A stretch of 64,000 nt of DNA from Arsenophonus sp052171895 (GCA_052171895.1 JBQMRN010000004.1:183655-247654); one strand, 5' to 3'; numbered from the stretch's first letter, positions 20,733 to 31,149 are shown. Notes: generated by a model from the letters alone, not told the origin. A program made the numbers and translations.

Positions 20733-22025
20733 TCATAAATACGGCGACCATGCAGGAAATTTAACCCTTCCATCAGTCGCCGGCAGACGCGCTTTGAAAC
20801 GCCCATCCGTTGATACCAGGTGTAATATAGTAGCTAATCCTTGTGAGGCGCTATAAATTACCATAGTACCATTAGGTGCGATACTTGGCGTTTCATCCAG
20901 AAACGTATCTGTCAAATATTCAACGTTACCCGTTACTAGATCCTGTTTAGCAATGTGCTGTTTACCATTACTTGAGTTGACCATTACCATAAATTTACCA
21001 TCATGGCTAACGCTTGGATCTTGGTTTTGATTGCCATCCCAAGTAATACGCTCTGGCTCATTAGCATTGATATTTAGTTTGTATATTTGTGGACGCCCAG
21101 CTTGATCAGAAGTGTAAATAAGCGTTTGACTGTCTGGCATCCAACTAGGTTCAGTATTGTTACTGCGAGCATCTGTTATTTGCCGAGTTTGACCAGTGAC
21201 TAAGTCCATTACATAAAGATTTAAACTTCCACTCTTTGAGAGGGCAAAAGCAAGCTTGCTACCATCGGGGGAGAAGGTAGGAGCACCATTATGACGAGGG
21301 AAAGAAGTAATCTGCCGGACTTCACCTGTCGCTAACGTTTGTATAACTAATGCTGAACTACTATTTTTAAAGGTTACATAGGCTAATTTTTCACCATCAG
21401 CTGACCAGGCTGGAGACATCAATGGTTCAGTCGAGCGGTGAACAGTAAATTGATTATAACCATCGTAATCTGAGACCCTTAATTCATAAGGAAACTTTTC
21501 ATTATTAGTTTTTAGCACATAAGCGATACGGGTACGAAATGCACCTTTAATACCGGTTAATTTAATAAAAACTTCATCACTAATAGTATGTGCCGCATAA
21601 CGTAACCATTTAGCTGCTACTTTTAATTGGTTTTGCATCAAAACTACGCCAGGAGAATTCATCACATCAACCAGTTGATAATTAATAATATATTGACCAT
21701 CAGCAGCTGGTTGTATCTGACCAACAACAACCAGATTAATACCTAATGCCGTCCAAACATTCGGTGTGACTTCCGATGCGGTGGTTGGTTGTTGAAGCAT
21801 ATGACTGGGATCAATAGGATTAAATTTACCGCTATTGTGTAAATCAGCAGCAACTATTCGTCCTAGATCGTCAGGTAAAGTACCGGTTCCTGTCCATTTA
21901 AAAGGCACAATAGCAATAGGCGGTGCAGTATTGATGCCTTGGATAATTTCAATTCGAATTTCTCCTTGAACAGATACTGCCCATAATATTAAAAAACCTA
22001 ATAATAATTTAAATGCCTGCTTCAT
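20733..22025 (-). CDS. tolB: Tol-Pal periplasmic protein TolB
   Basis: Intact periplasmic protein with an N-terminal domain and a six-bladed beta-propeller that binds Pal. I place the start at the ATG at 22025, because it gives 430 residues beginning 'MKQAFKLLLGFLILW' exactly as in E. coli and has an AGGGA ribosome site 6 bp upstream; an in-frame ATG 15 bp earlier is less likely. The signal peptide ends near 'VSVQGE'. Propeller repeats 'MSPAWSADGEKLAYV', 'GAPTFSPDGSKLAFA', 'TEPSWMPDSQTLIYT' and 'KFPAWSPYL' are visible. It lies in the tolQRAB-pal operon. Confidence 0.97.
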   Translation of the reverse strand: MKQAFKLLLGFLILWAVSVQGEIRIEIIQGINTAPPIAIVPFKWTGTGTLPDDLGRIVAADLHNSGKFNPIDPSHMLQQPTTASEVTPNVWTALGINLVVVGQIQPAADGQYIINYQLVDVMNSPGVVLMQNQLKVAAKWLRYAAHTISDEVFIKLTGIKGAFRTRIAYVLKTNNEKFPYELRVSDYDGYNQFTVHRSTEPLMSPAWSADGEKLAYVTFKNSSSALVIQTLATGEVRQITSFPRHNGAPTFSPDGSKLAFALSKSGSLNLYVMDLVTGQTRQITDARSNNTEPSWMPDSQTLIYTSDQAGRPQIYKLNINANEPERITWDGNQNQDPSVSHDGKFMVMVNSSNGKQHIAKQDLVTGNVEYLTDTFLDETPSIAPNGTMVIYSASQGLATILHLVSTDGRFKARLPATDGRVKFPAWSPYL

Positions 22026-22156
22026 TTTTTCCCTTATCACATATTCACTTCGTAATAATTAATTTAAATCTTAACAAAGATGAATGCACAAAACTAGATA
22101 ACTGAAAAACTTTTCTTAATTTTCTTAACTTTATGCTATTTCGTAACATTCATTAA

Positions 22157-23125
22157 CTAAGGCTTAAATACTAAATAACTTCCCTGTTCATTAAATGCAT
22201 CATAAATACTACGACTAGGCGGTTTAGGCATTCTCGCTGTTTTGGTTGCGCGTATCGCTGCGTCACAGAGTGATTGATCATTTGCTGTATTATTTTTAGC
22301 TGTAATGCTAATTAGCATGCCGTCAGGAGCAAGTTTTATGCTTAATTCGCATGTTTTCCCGTGATAAATATCAGCATCATAAAATTTGCTCTCAATTGCG
22401 ATTTTTATCTTACCAGCATAATTAGCTAGATCCGAACTGGATGCTCCGCTTTTTCTATTTCCTCTTTGAGGACTCGCTACTGCAGTTCCTGTTTCTTGAC
22501 TTGGCTTTTTGGCAGTTAATCCACTAAGAAGCAAGTTAAGCGCATCAGCCTGTTTTTCTGCATCTGCTTTTTTTTTAGCTGCTAGCGCTAGCGCCTTAGC
22601 TGCCTTTTCAGCTTTTTCTTTTGTCTCTGCTTGTGCTTTAGCCTTGATTATTTCAGCTTCTTTTTTAGCTCTTGCTTTTTTCTCTGCCTGCTCTTTTATT
22701 AGCCGCTCTTGTTCTGCTTTAGCTTTAGCCATCGCCGATTTTTCTTCAGCTCTTTTCTGTTTCTCTTTGGCTTGTTTCTTGGCTTCTCGTTCTATTTTAA
22801 TATGCTCCTCTTCAATTATTTTTAATTGTTTTTGTTCTTCTTCCTCCTGTTTTATGAGTTTTTCTTCTTGCTGTTGAAGACGTTTATTTCGCTTAGCCTC
22901 GGCTTGTTTTGTATTATTTTGCTGTTGTTGCAGCTGATTATACTGTTTTATTACTGCGCCGGGATCATCAACCATAATTGCATCAACTACTTCACCACCA
23001 CCAAGTTTAATAATTTGTTTTAATGAACCCAAAATAATAAAACTAAATAATAAAATGTGAAGTATAATAGAGAGTACGACAGAGGAGCGACTGAGTTTAT
23101 TTTTTTGCTCTTTTGTCTTTCTCAC
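22157..23125 (-). CDS. tolA: Tol-Pal system protein TolA
   Basis: Intact 322-residue inner-membrane protein that spans the periplasm and couples the TolQR motor to TolB-Pal. The single transmembrane helix (about 14-35) keeps the Ser19-x3-His23 face used to contact TolQR. Residues of about 60-200 form a Lys/Glu/Ala-rich helical domain II, and the C-terminal domain III keeps its two cysteines ('GKTCELSIKL', 'DQSLCDAAI'). It is about 100 residues shorter than E. coli TolA (421), with the loss in domain II. Confidence 0.96.
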   Translation of the reverse strand: MRKTKEQKNKLSRSSVVLSIILHILLFSFIILGSLKQIIKLGGGEVVDAIMVDDPGAVIKQYNQLQQQQNNTKQAEAKRNKRLQQQEEKLIKQEEEEQKQLKIIEEEHIKIEREAKKQAKEKQKRAEEKSAMAKAKAEQERLIKEQAEKKARAKKEAEIIKAKAQAETKEKAEKAAKALALAAKKKADAEKQADALNLLLSGLTAKKPSQETGTAVASPQRGNRKSGASSSDLANYAGKIKIAIESKFYDADIYHGKTCELSIKLAPDGMLISITAKNNTANDQSLCDAAIRATKTARMPKPPSRSIYDAFNEQGSYLVFKP

Positions 23126-23160
23126 AACAGATTTCCAAAAGTAATAATTATGCTATTATA

Positions 23161-23583
23161 TCAAATAGGCTGAATCATAAAGCCAACTGATTTAATGCCG
23201 GCTTCATGAAGTATATTTAGAGCTTTAATAACTTCTTCATAAGGTACATCTTTAGCGCCGCCAATTAAAAAAATGGCCTGTGGGTTTTTTACCAATGCTG
23301 CTTTTGTTATTGCTGCAATCTGTTTTGACCGTAAAAATTCTTCTCGATAACCATCAATAATAACACTGTATTTTCCTATTCCAGAGACTTCAAGAATAAT
23401 AGGTGGATTATCACTACCTAACACAATTTCTGATTGTGCAGCATCGGGTAATTCTACTTTTACACTTTGCGAAATAATCGGCGATGTTGCCATAAAAATC
23501 AATAATAGTACTAACAGTACGTCCAATAAAGGAACGATGTTAATTTCAGATTTCAGTTCACGTTTATGTCGAGTCCATGTCAT
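23161..23583 (-). CDS. tolR: Tol-Pal system protein TolR
   Basis: Intact 140-residue ExbD/TolR-family subunit. Its single transmembrane helix carries the proton-relay aspartate at residue 21 ('NIVPLLDVLLVLL'), as in E. coli Asp23. The periplasmic domain follows and ends 'GFMIQPI'. With TolQ it forms the proton-driven motor energising TolA. It starts 17 bp after tolQ stops. Confidence 0.97.
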   Translation of the reverse strand: MTWTRHKRELKSEINIVPLLDVLLVLLLIFMATSPIISQSVKVELPDAAQSEIVLGSDNPPIILEVSGIGKYSVIIDGYREEFLRSKQIAAITKAALVKNPQAIFLIGGAKDVPYEEVIKALNILHEAGIKSVGFMIQPI

Positions 23584-23600
23584 TTTTCTGTTCTCCGCAT

Positions 23601-24287
23601 TTATTGCTTTTTAGAAGAAAAAACTTGACGATGCAAAATGCCTAAGAATTCTTCGATAAAATTATTATAACTTTGATCTAATTTATTAACTCTCTGATTC
23701 AGTCGGTTATAAGCTATTACAGCTGGAATGGCAGCAAATAAGCCGATCGCCGTTGCAATTAATGCTTCAGCAATACCCGGGGCAACCATTTGTAATGTTG
23801 CTTGTTTAACCGAACCTAAAGCAATGAAAGCATGCATAATTCCTAAAACGGTACCGAATAATCCAATATAAGGACTTATTGATCCTACAGTACTTAAAAA
23901 AGGAATATGCGATTCTAATGATTCTAACTCACGATTCATTGATATTCGCATAGCTTTAGATGCGCCGTTTATCACTGCTTCTGGTGTATAAAGATTGGTT
24001 TGGCGTAAACGAGTAAATTCTTTAAATCCAGCATAGAAAATCTGTTCTGATCCAGTTAATGTATCACTCCGAGTCTGATATTCTTTATAAAGACGCGATA
24101 GCTCATCAATACCGGACCAAAAACGATCCTTAAAAGCTTCAGTTTCTCTGGTTGCGGTATTTAAAATTTTATTTCTTTGAAAAATAATTGCCCAAGAAGC
24201 AATAGAAAATCCTATTAGGATCAATATGATGAGTTGAACAAAAAAACTTGCTTTTAGGAATAAATCTAAGATATTCATCTCAATCAC
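23601..24287 (-). CDS. tolQ: Tol-Pal system protein TolQ
   Basis: Intact 228-residue ExbB/TolQ-family subunit with three transmembrane helices (about 16-36, 135-157 and 168-190). The motor helices read 'VGSISPYIGLFGTVLGIMHA' and 'IAEALIATAIGLFAAIPAV'. It starts with GTG at 24287, 8 bp after a GGAG ribosome site; this GTG overlaps the TGA stop of the dead ybgC as GTGA, so translational coupling has been lost or relaxed. Confidence 0.96.
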   Translation of the reverse strand: MIEMNILDLFLKASFFVQLIILILIGFSIASWAIIFQRNKILNTATRETEAFKDRFWSGIDELSRLYKEYQTRSDTLTGSEQIFYAGFKEFTRLRQTNLYTPEAVINGASKAMRISMNRELESLESHIPFLSTVGSISPYIGLFGTVLGIMHAFIALGSVKQATLQMVAPGIAEALIATAIGLFAAIPAVIAYNRLNQRVNKLDQSYNNFIEEFLGILHRQVFSSKKQ

Positions 24288-24690
24288 TGCTTAAACTCCG
24301 CGACAATATAACTCAGGAAGCCCTTAGTTTGGCTTCATTTTAGATGTATAAATAACAAGAATAATTACTTATGCTGTACAAAGTTATTTTCTTTGTTGAT
24401 TAATTAACCGTTTAAGAAATATTAATAATATAGGTTAAATATGGGCAATTTTTGTTTCAAGAATCAATAAATCATCCAATTTAACAGGATGTAATAATTA
24501 ATTACTATTTTACGTACGACAAAAAGTAAAATTTTATTGTAATTTCTGCTGTTTAAATCCTTTTTCTTGTAACATTTCAGTTTACTCACACGCTCGAAAA
24601 ATGCACATAACGTGTGTATGATACACTACACCTCTCGCATTAATACCCTCATAATAAATACAAATAGGCACTAAAAAGCAAAACAGGATA
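24284..24690 (-). pseudogene. ybgC: YbgC acyl-CoA thioesterase, decayed
   Basis: Remnant of the hot-dog thioesterase that opens the tol-pal operon in enterobacteria. On the minus strand I read 'IYYEGINARGVVYHTRYVHF' (catalytic region, where 'EDTDAGGVVYHANY' is expected, so the key Asp is lost), 'FFERV', 'RLINQQRK' and, after a frameshift, the C-terminus 'LSYIVAEFKQ' and TGA overlapping the tolQ start. The span matches the usual 134 residues. Confidence 0.85.
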
Positions 24691-24944
24691 TTTTTACTCC
24701 CCTTGCTAACAATAAATTAGCCTCACTATACTTAAGTGAATCATCTATTGGAATGATTTATAAATAAAGTTACAAAAATACTGAAATATAAACTTATCTT
24801 AAGACAAAAAACTAATAGAAAAGAAATAAAATACTTTACAACCAACAATTAAACCAGCAGGTAATGGATGAAAAGATAACAACCCAAAACGTTTTTTTTA
24901 GGTATTTAGTGTCCCGGATAATTATTTAATCCTCATCGCACAGC
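24691..24944. other. Upstream region of the tol cluster
   Basis: AT-rich, no gene. It presumably carries the promoter that now drives tolQRAB-pal, but I cannot point to one convincing -35/-10 pair. No remnant of cydX or ybgE, which precede ybgC in E. coli, was seen. Confidence 0.4.
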
Positions 24945-25145
24945 CATCATGTCAAGATAGATGGCTACTGATGGATATAGTTGATGGGAAAATATCATAA
25001 TTGATGAGGCTCCATAGTCAGGCAATTACAACAACTAAAATTAGTGCTGCTCTTCAGGCAAGCAAAGAGCCTGTCTCTACTTTAGCTAAGCGTTATGGAG
25101 TATCCGAACTTAGCATTGTTAAAGTGCAAAAATAAGATGATGTTG
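24945..25145 (+). mobile_element. IS481-family fragment, 5' end
   Basis: Matches the first ~200 bp of the IS481 copies at 9650 and 34460: 'gatggctactgatggatata', then codons for 'SAALQASKEPVSTLAKRYGV' and 'SELSIVK', the helix-turn-helix part of the transposase. It is cut off by an IS1595 fragment. Confidence 0.8.
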
Positions 25146-25514
25146 ATGATCGGCTATGTTGTAAGGTTGTTGGTAGAAATCCCTTATCCTGATAAAGGAT
25201 TTTTGTTATATAGCTTACCATGAAAAAACAAATAGTCATACAGATCAAAAAGATTCCTTTCTTTAACTCCTTGCCAACATAAAGCTGCATATTATTATCT
25301 GGTTCAACGACAATCTCTCGGATGATGTCGATTCATGCATTGAAGCAATTCATTCCACTTTATCTTCACCCATATTGTCAGAGTGGAGATGTTATCCGCT
25401 GGGGATATTTATTAATATTACCGCGATATTTTTGCAAAATCCCCGGTTACAGAAAAAGATTTAATAATCTTACTAGAAGGCTTCTAGTGAAAGTATATCA
25501 CAAGGATAAATGGT
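25146..25514 (+). mobile_element. IS1595-family fragment, 5' part
   Basis: N-terminal part of an ISXO2/IS1595-type transposase: the zinc-ribbon and helix region 'CQSGDVIRWG', 'RYFCKIPGYRKRFNNLTRR' and 'LLVKVYHKDKW'. One Cys of each CxxC pair is mutated. IS256 copy F has inserted right after 'HKDKW'. Confidence 0.75.
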
Positions 25515-26933
25515 GAGTTATCCTTATTTCTTCTATATGGGATTTTAGAGATGGTGGTGGTATCTCCTGCTGATTGATTTCGTGAATGATTTTCAATAAT
25601 ATAGAGATGATATGCCATGAAAAAGTCTACCAGATCGGTATTTACCAAACCAAATATTACTTGTGATCCCTTGCATGAACTCATCCTAATGGTGCCAGGT
25701 AACTGATAGTTACCCTCATTGAGGCTGAAAGCTCGAAGCTATGCTCCGAGAACATCCTGAACGTCGCCTTTGTCTACGGGCGACACGTCATCCCTAACAG
25801 TTATTTACCACAGCGAACTATACAGACTGCTATAGGAGATCTTAAGATTAAAGTGACCTAATGTCAGTCAGTGGGGGCTCCGCAGCGGCAATGGAATATG
25901 CTTCAATACCTCGTTGCTACCGCCTTATTTTAAGGGTGTAAAAAGCGTCAAAGAGTTGCTACTATGGGTTCTAGCTGCGAGATATATTTACCGGTGATTT
26001 TCATGAAGCTCTGTGACGGTTCTTGCTGAAAAGCACATAGAGTCCCTCTCTGTAGTACCATCATGATACTGAAACAGTAATTGGTTGAAAAAACCAGAGG
26101 TACAGCCAATGGGGTTGTAAATCTCCCCTCCCCACTGCGGGATTTAAGCTATACGCCCTACGTTTATTTCTTTGGCAATGGGATTATGCACTTCTGTCAG
26201 CTAAGATAATCACCGTTGCTTGGTGGTATATTATCGGTATCAGTGAGCATGGACGTAAGGAGCTAGTTGCGGTCGAAGATGGTTATCAAGAGTTAGGGCT
26301 AAACTTCTTAATGCCATGCGAGCCTTTTGCTTAACCGTATTTCCCAGGCCTACTATAGGAGACGGCGCCCTTGCTTTTTGAAATGCAATAGCAAAATATT
26401 TCTAGACAGGCAGTAGCAAGGCTGTTGGGTAGAAAACAGCTAATGTGCTGGCGTCACTTCTCAAAGGCATGCAACTAGAAAGTTAATGTTTAGCTACTGG
26501 AGGTCTAGTTAGTAGAAAAGTCGCGATGCCGCTAATAACGCCATTGATGTTTTGTTGGTAAGATTTTTAGCAAAGTATCCTGCAGCGATGAAGAGGCTGG
26601 AGAAAGATCGAGAAGAACTATTGATATTCTACGACTTCCCATCAGGAGCACTTGGCGTCAATAAGAACGACGAATCTTATTGAATTAGCTTTTACAACAC
26701 TGAGGCTACAGAAGCCGACGAGGGAAGAACTGTGATTAGAGAAAAACAACCATTTCAATGCTATTGAAAGCTGCTCCCGTTTGTTCAAAAAAGCTGAAAT
26801 CAGCTAAGGGGATTGATCTGTTTGACCCTTGTTGTAAATAACGTCCAATTTAAGGATGGAGAACAGATTTTATGAAGCATTATAGAAGTGGAGTGTAGCC
26901 TTGACTGGCATACACCAGATTTGCTAATAATTC
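25515..26933 (+). mobile_element. IS256-family copy F, full length, decayed
   Basis: 1.42 kb with both terminal repeats (25515-25545, 26909-26933) inserted between two IS1595 pieces. Recognisable transposase codons: 'FNNIEMICHEKVYQIG', 'DLKIKVT', 'GISEHGRKELVAVEDGYQE', 'KRLEKDREELLIFYDFPSGA'. About a dozen stops or shifts. Confidence 0.87.
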
Positions 26934-27890
26934 CTAATCTTCTTCAAGCCAGATAATTCGGTAAATAAAATAAACCTATACTATAAAATCTACTCACCCA
27001 TTCTTTTAATTGGCTGATATATTTATTCACATTTTGAATGTAGAATTCCTTATTAATAACTTTCAAATTATCCAACATTATTAACCGATAGTGACTAATT
27101 TCATGCTCCCTGGCAAAGGTTTTCATATTATTTAGCTCCATCCGAGCAAAGGATGGACTCCTTATCGATGATCGGCTCAAGAAAACGGCTAAGATACTTT
27201 GCATTAAATTCTTCAAGAATCTTATCGCTCACATGACGTCGATCTGGTGCGATTAAGACACCGCGATCCCTTCTTTTCTTTTATCTCCCCATCTCTCCCA
27301 CATTTTCTAGCTTTCCTATGTTAGATATAACGCTTCCCTTTTAAGGATTCAAGGAAAATATTTCGTCGACTTCAACAATAGTACTTAGTATTTATGTTGG
27401 TTTGTCCTCCAGTAAAGGAAGGAAGCAGTAACCAACATCTAAACGCTGTTTTTAAATCAATACCTATTTATTTTGCTGACTGATATAAAGTCAAGCTATT
27501 TAACATACATCGCAGATAATTAAATGATTTATCCTTGTGATGTAGTTTCGCCATAGGACTTCCAGTAAGATTGTTAAATCTTTTCCTGCAATCGGAAATT
27601 TTTCCAATGATATCGCTCTAACCTAATGAATGTGTCCGCCCCCAAAGGATAACATGTTTTTTGTGATAAATATGGGCAAGATAAAGTGGAATGAGTTGCT
27701 TCAATGCATGAAGCAGCATCATCCAACAGATTATCCGCCGACCCAATTAATTAGATACAGTTTTATGTTGATAGGGACTGAGGAAAGTGTCTTTGATTTG
27801 TATGACTATTTGCTTTTTCATGGCAACCTCTGTAGCGAAAATTTTCATACAGTATAATGGATTTCTACCAACAACCTTTGCCAAGATAGC
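26934..27890 (-). mobile_element. IS1595-family copy, nearly full length, decayed
   Basis: Minus-strand ISXO2-type transposase. From 27890 down: a 5' end like that at 25146, zinc-ribbon remnants, 'NNLTGSPMAKLHHKDKSFNY', 'IVEVDEIF' (first catalytic Asp region), 'KESILCSDGAK' (second), 'TFAREHEISHYRLIMLDN' and the C-terminal 'YIQNVNKYISQLKEWVSRFY', 'LFYLPNYLAW'. The last ~110 bp of the element are cut by IS256 copy F. A 90-codon stretch at 26944-27216 remains open. Confidence 0.8.
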
Positions 27891-27904
27891 CTATTAAAAT
27901 CAAT

Positions 27905-28183
27905 ATTATGACAGCGGAAACACATAAAGAGCCGGCAAAACGAAAAATAATAAAATTAATTATTATTTATTGAGAGAACTAGAATAATTATCTGTACAGG
28001 AGCTAGAGCCATAAAAAGCTGAAATAGCAATATGGCAATTTCAAGTTAGTGCACTTGAATTTTTAATCAGCTCCATGTTTCTCACTGAATCAATATTAAA
28101 AGCGTTAGCTGAAAAAGAACCAGAAATGGAAATTGCATTCTAGCGTTGAGCAAGAATTAGAATTACTCAAAGATAGCCAATAA
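27905..28183 (+). pseudogene. uup: Uup ABC-F ATPase, C-terminal remnant
   Basis: Last ~90 codons of the ABC-F protein Uup, which precedes pqiA in E. coli. I read 'KEPAKRKIIKLNYYLLRELE' with frameshifts, 'VSALEFLISSMFLTE', 'KALAEKEPEMEIAF' and the C-terminus 'EQELELLKDSQ' with TAA at 28181. The two ATPase domains are gone, replaced by the IS1595 copy. Confidence 0.8.
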
Positions 28184-28216
28184 TTTAGTATTATGACTGT
28201 ATAGAGGAAAGAAAAG

Positions 28217-29560
28217 TTGTGCTCTCATAATCATCTTAATAAAAGTTCTCATAATAAGATACTCTGTCCACAATGTGATTTATTGCTGGCATTACCAGTT
28301 TTAGAACAAGGTACTAAAGCCAGTTGTCCACGTTGTCATACTGTTTTATCTTCCAAGTGGAAGTATCTAGCTAATCAACCAACTGCAAGTACAATTGCGA
28401 TTAGCGCATTAGTTATGTTATTTATTGCTAGTTTATTTCCTTACGTAAAAATGAGTATTATGGGTATTGAAAGTCAGATTTCACTATTTGATATTGCTTA
28501 TGCCATGTTTGAGGTAAATTATGCTAGTCTTGCGTGGGTTTTTATTCTTTTTGTCGTTGTTGTTCCAGCTTTTTGTATGGTTGCTATTATTTTATTATGT
28601 CAACGAGTTAATCTTTCCCTTTGCTTAAAAATAAATCTTGCTAGGAGTTTATTTCAAATAAAAACCTGGTGCATGGTAGAAATTTTTCTAGCTGGTGTGT
28701 TGGTTAGCTTTGTTAAACTAATGGCTTATGGTGAAATTACTTTGGGTATCAGTTTTGTTCCTTATTGTTTTTTTTGTTTGTTACAGGTTAGAGCATTTCA
28801 ATGTTTAGATCGTTATTGGCTATGGCAGCAAATAGGTGAAGTGCCACAGCTTGAGATCCAGCTGCAAGAAGGTAAAAGCGGTATTAGTCAAGATGTCAGG
28901 TCCTGTCATATCTGTATGGCCATTTTGCCAGCCGAACGCAAATACTGTCCTCGTTGCCATGCAAAAGGTTATGTTAGGCGGCCTAATAGTTTACAAAATA
29001 CAATGGCATTATTGCTCTCCTCATTAATCCTTTATATTCCAGCAAACCTTTTTCCTGTTATGATCACAAATACATTAGGTAGTAAACTAGACTCTACTGT
29101 TATCTCTGGTGTTATTTTATTATGGGGTAATGGCTCGTATCCGGTCGCCATTATTATTTTCATTGCTAGTATTATAGTACCCAGCTTAAAAATAGTAGCA
29201 GTAGGCTGGTTATGTTTTGATGCTAAAGGTTATGGCAATCAGGATCCTCTGCAGATGTACTTTATTTATGAACTAGTTGAATGGGTTGGACGTTGGTCAA
29301 TGATTGATGTTTTTGTGATTGCTGTATTATCATCACTGATGCAAATGGGACGATTAGTTAGCGTTTCACCTGCGCTTGGGGTGATTTTATTTTCTGCTGT
29401 TGTGATTTTAACTATGTTTTCGGCAATGACTTTTGATCCGCGTTTAACTTGGGATCGTTGTAATGTTGTATCGCCTAGTAGAATTCGCTTAAGAAAGGGG
29501 GTTGCAAGGTGGTGGCTAATAAAGATAACACTGACTCGCAAGCAAAGATCAGTAAACTAA
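28217..29560 (+). CDS. pqiA: Intermembrane transport protein PqiA
   Basis: Intact 447-residue inner-membrane protein (E. coli 417). It starts with TTG at 28217 ('MCSHNH', matching the E. coli start 'MCEHHH') with GAGGAAAG 7 bp before. Two zinc-ribbon motifs, 'CPQCDLLL..CPRCHTVL' (near 18-42) and 'CHICMAIL..CPRCHAKG' (near 232-256), each precede four transmembrane helices, the LetA/PqiA duplicated layout. It works with PqiB and PqiC in lipid traffic between membranes. It overlaps pqiB by about 50 bp. Confidence 0.95.
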   Translation: MCSHNHLNKSSHNKILCPQCDLLLALPVLEQGTKASCPRCHTVLSSKWKYLANQPTASTIAISALVMLFIASLFPYVKMSIMGIESQISLFDIAYAMFEVNYASLAWVFILFVVVVPAFCMVAIILLCQRVNLSLCLKINLARSLFQIKTWCMVEIFLAGVLVSFVKLMAYGEITLGISFVPYCFFCLLQVRAFQCLDRYWLWQQIGEVPQLEIQLQEGKSGISQDVRSCHICMAILPAERKYCPRCHAKGYVRRPNSLQNTMALLLSSLILYIPANLFPVMITNTLGSKLDSTVISGVILLWGNGSYPVAIIIFIASIIVPSLKIVAVGWLCFDAKGYGNQDPLQMYFIYELVEWVGRWSMIDVFVIAVLSSLMQMGRLVSVSPALGVILFSAVVILTMFSAMTFDPRLTWDRCNVVSPSRIRLRKGVARWWLIKITLTRKQRSVN

Positions 29561-31149
29561 AAAGCTGGTCGCCGATTTGGATCATTCCAATTGTCACCAT
29601 ATTTATTGGTGCCTGGATCTTAATTTATCATTTTAAGCATTTAGGTCCTGAAGTGACATTGATTACTTATAATGCCGAAGGAGTTGAAGCGGGAAAAACT
29701 AAACTTAAAAGTCGTAGTGTTGATATTGGATTGGTGGAAAAAGTTTCCATTGATAATAACTTTAAGCGTGTAATTATTACAGCACGTCTAAATGACGGCA
29801 TGAGGGATTTGTTAAAGAAAGATACCGCATTCTGGATTGTTAAACCGGCTATTGGCAAAGAGGGAATAACTGGATTAGGTACACTATTTTCTGGTGTATT
29901 TATTGAAGTACAACCTGGCAATAGTGAACAGTATGCTGAGAAATTTGACTTATTAGGTTCGCCGCCATTACCATCACCTGATGCTAAAGGTATTCGAGTG
30001 ATTTTGACTAGTGCTCATGCTGGTAGGTTAAATACCGGTGCCCCAGTGCTGTTTCATGGCTATCGGGTCGGTTCGGTAGAAGCGAGTTCGTTTGATATTA
30101 AAAGCCGCAATATGCATTATCAGCTTTTTATCAATGCCCCTTACGATAGTTTAGTAACGGAAAATATTCGTTTTTGGAGAGATAGCGGTATTGCTTTTGA
30201 TCTATCGGCGCAAGGTGTTCATTTAGAGATGGGCTCTTTAACTACATTATTTAGTGGTGGGGTTAGTTTTGATGTTGTGGAGGGCTGGCAACCAGGCAAG
30301 CGGGTAGAAGATAAAAGTCTATTTAGACTTTATGAAGATCAAAGAAGTGTTCAAAACTCTTTATACACTGTACATAAAGATTTTATTTTGTTCTTCTTTG
30401 ATTCAGTTCGTGGATTACAACCTGGCGCCCCGGTTGAATTTAGAGGAATTCGCTTAGGAACAGTGATAGAAGTCCCCTTTAATTCTGAGAAATTCCGACA
30501 AAAATTAGATAATGAATTCCGTATTCCAGTTTTAATCCATATTGAGCCTGGTCGGATTAGTAGCGATATTGATCTAGAAAAAGAGTTTTCGGTGGCATTG
30601 AGAGAAGGATTAAGAGCGGCTTTAAAATCGGCTAATTTAATTACCGGAGCATTATATGTTGATTTAGATTTCTATCCAGGAAAAGAGCAATGGAAAGAGT
30701 CATTAAAAGTTGCTGATTACGATATTATTCCAACGGTTAGTGGTGGATTATCACAGATTCAACAAAAAGTGATTGAGGCATTAGATAAAATCAATCAGGT
30801 TCCTATTGAACCTATGATAAGTCAAGCCATAAATACGCTAGTAGAAAGTCAGAAAACTGTTCGTGAAGCACAACGTACCTTTTCTGAATTGAGTAAACTG
30901 ATGACGAACAAAGATTTTCAAAATATTCTTGCTGATCTGCAACAGATGTTGCTTGAATTGAATCGATTAATGCAAGGTTTGCAACCAGGATCTCCTGCCT
31001 ATAATAGAATGATTGATAATATGCAGCGTCTTGATCAGGTATTAAGAAATATTCAACCTGTGATCAAGACATTAAATAATAAGAGTAATGCACTTGTTTT
31101 TGAGGCAAAATCGATGAGGGATCCTGAACCGAAGAAGATGACAAAATAA
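29509..31149 (+). CDS. pqiB: Intermembrane transport protein PqiB (MCE)
   Basis: Intact 546-residue MCE protein, same length as E. coli. An N-terminal transmembrane helix (about 22-41, 'WIIPIVTIFIGAWILIYHF') is followed by three MCE domains ('EVTLITYNAEGVEAGKTKLK', 'GIRVILTSAHAGRLNTGAPV', 'ILFFFDSVRGLQPGAPVEF') and a C-terminal coiled coil (about 410-520) that forms the needle-like tunnel. The start is GTG at 29509 or 29512 inside the pqiA end. pqiC starts at its stop codon. Confidence 0.96.
   Translation: MVANKDNTDSQAKISKLKSWSPIWIIPIVTIFIGAWILIYHFKHLGPEVTLITYNAEGVEAGKTKLKSRSVDIGLVEKVSIDNNFKRVIITARLNDGMRDLLKKDTAFWIVKPAIGKEGITGLGTLFSGVFIEVQPGNSEQYAEKFDLLGSPPLPSPDAKGIRVILTSAHAGRLNTGAPVLFHGYRVGSVEASSFDIKSRNMHYQLFINAPYDSLVTENIRFWRDSGIAFDLSAQGVHLEMGSLTTLFSGGVSFDVVEGWQPGKRVEDKSLFRLYEDQRSVQNSLYTVHKDFILFFFDSVRGLQPGAPVEFRGIRLGTVIEVPFNSEKFRQKLDNEFRIPVLIHIEPGRISSDIDLEKEFSVALREGLRAALKSANLITGALYVDLDFYPGKEQWKESLKVADYDIIPTVSGGLSQIQQKVIEALDKINQVPIEPMISQAINTLVESQKTVREAQRTFSELSKLMTNKDFQNILADLQQMLLELNRLMQGLQPGSPAYNRMIDNMQRLDQVLRNIQPVIKTLNNKSNALVFEAKSMRDPEPKKMTK

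Noticed and set aside
22026..22040. Upstream start of tolB adding five residues
   Set aside because: The inner ATG at 22025 matches the 430-residue family length and has the better ribosome site.
22509..22877. 122-codon plus-strand open frame opposite tolA, Ala/Ser/Phe-rich
   Set aside because: It is the antisense shadow of the Lys/Glu/Ala-rich tolA domain II, with no independent ribosome site.
27630..27857. 75-codon plus-strand frame
   Set aside because: It lies opposite the zinc-ribbon part of a minus-strand IS1595 copy and shows no feature of its own.
28836..29027. Small plus-strand frame inside pqiA
   Set aside because: Out-of-frame overlap with the conserved second zinc-ribbon region of pqiA.
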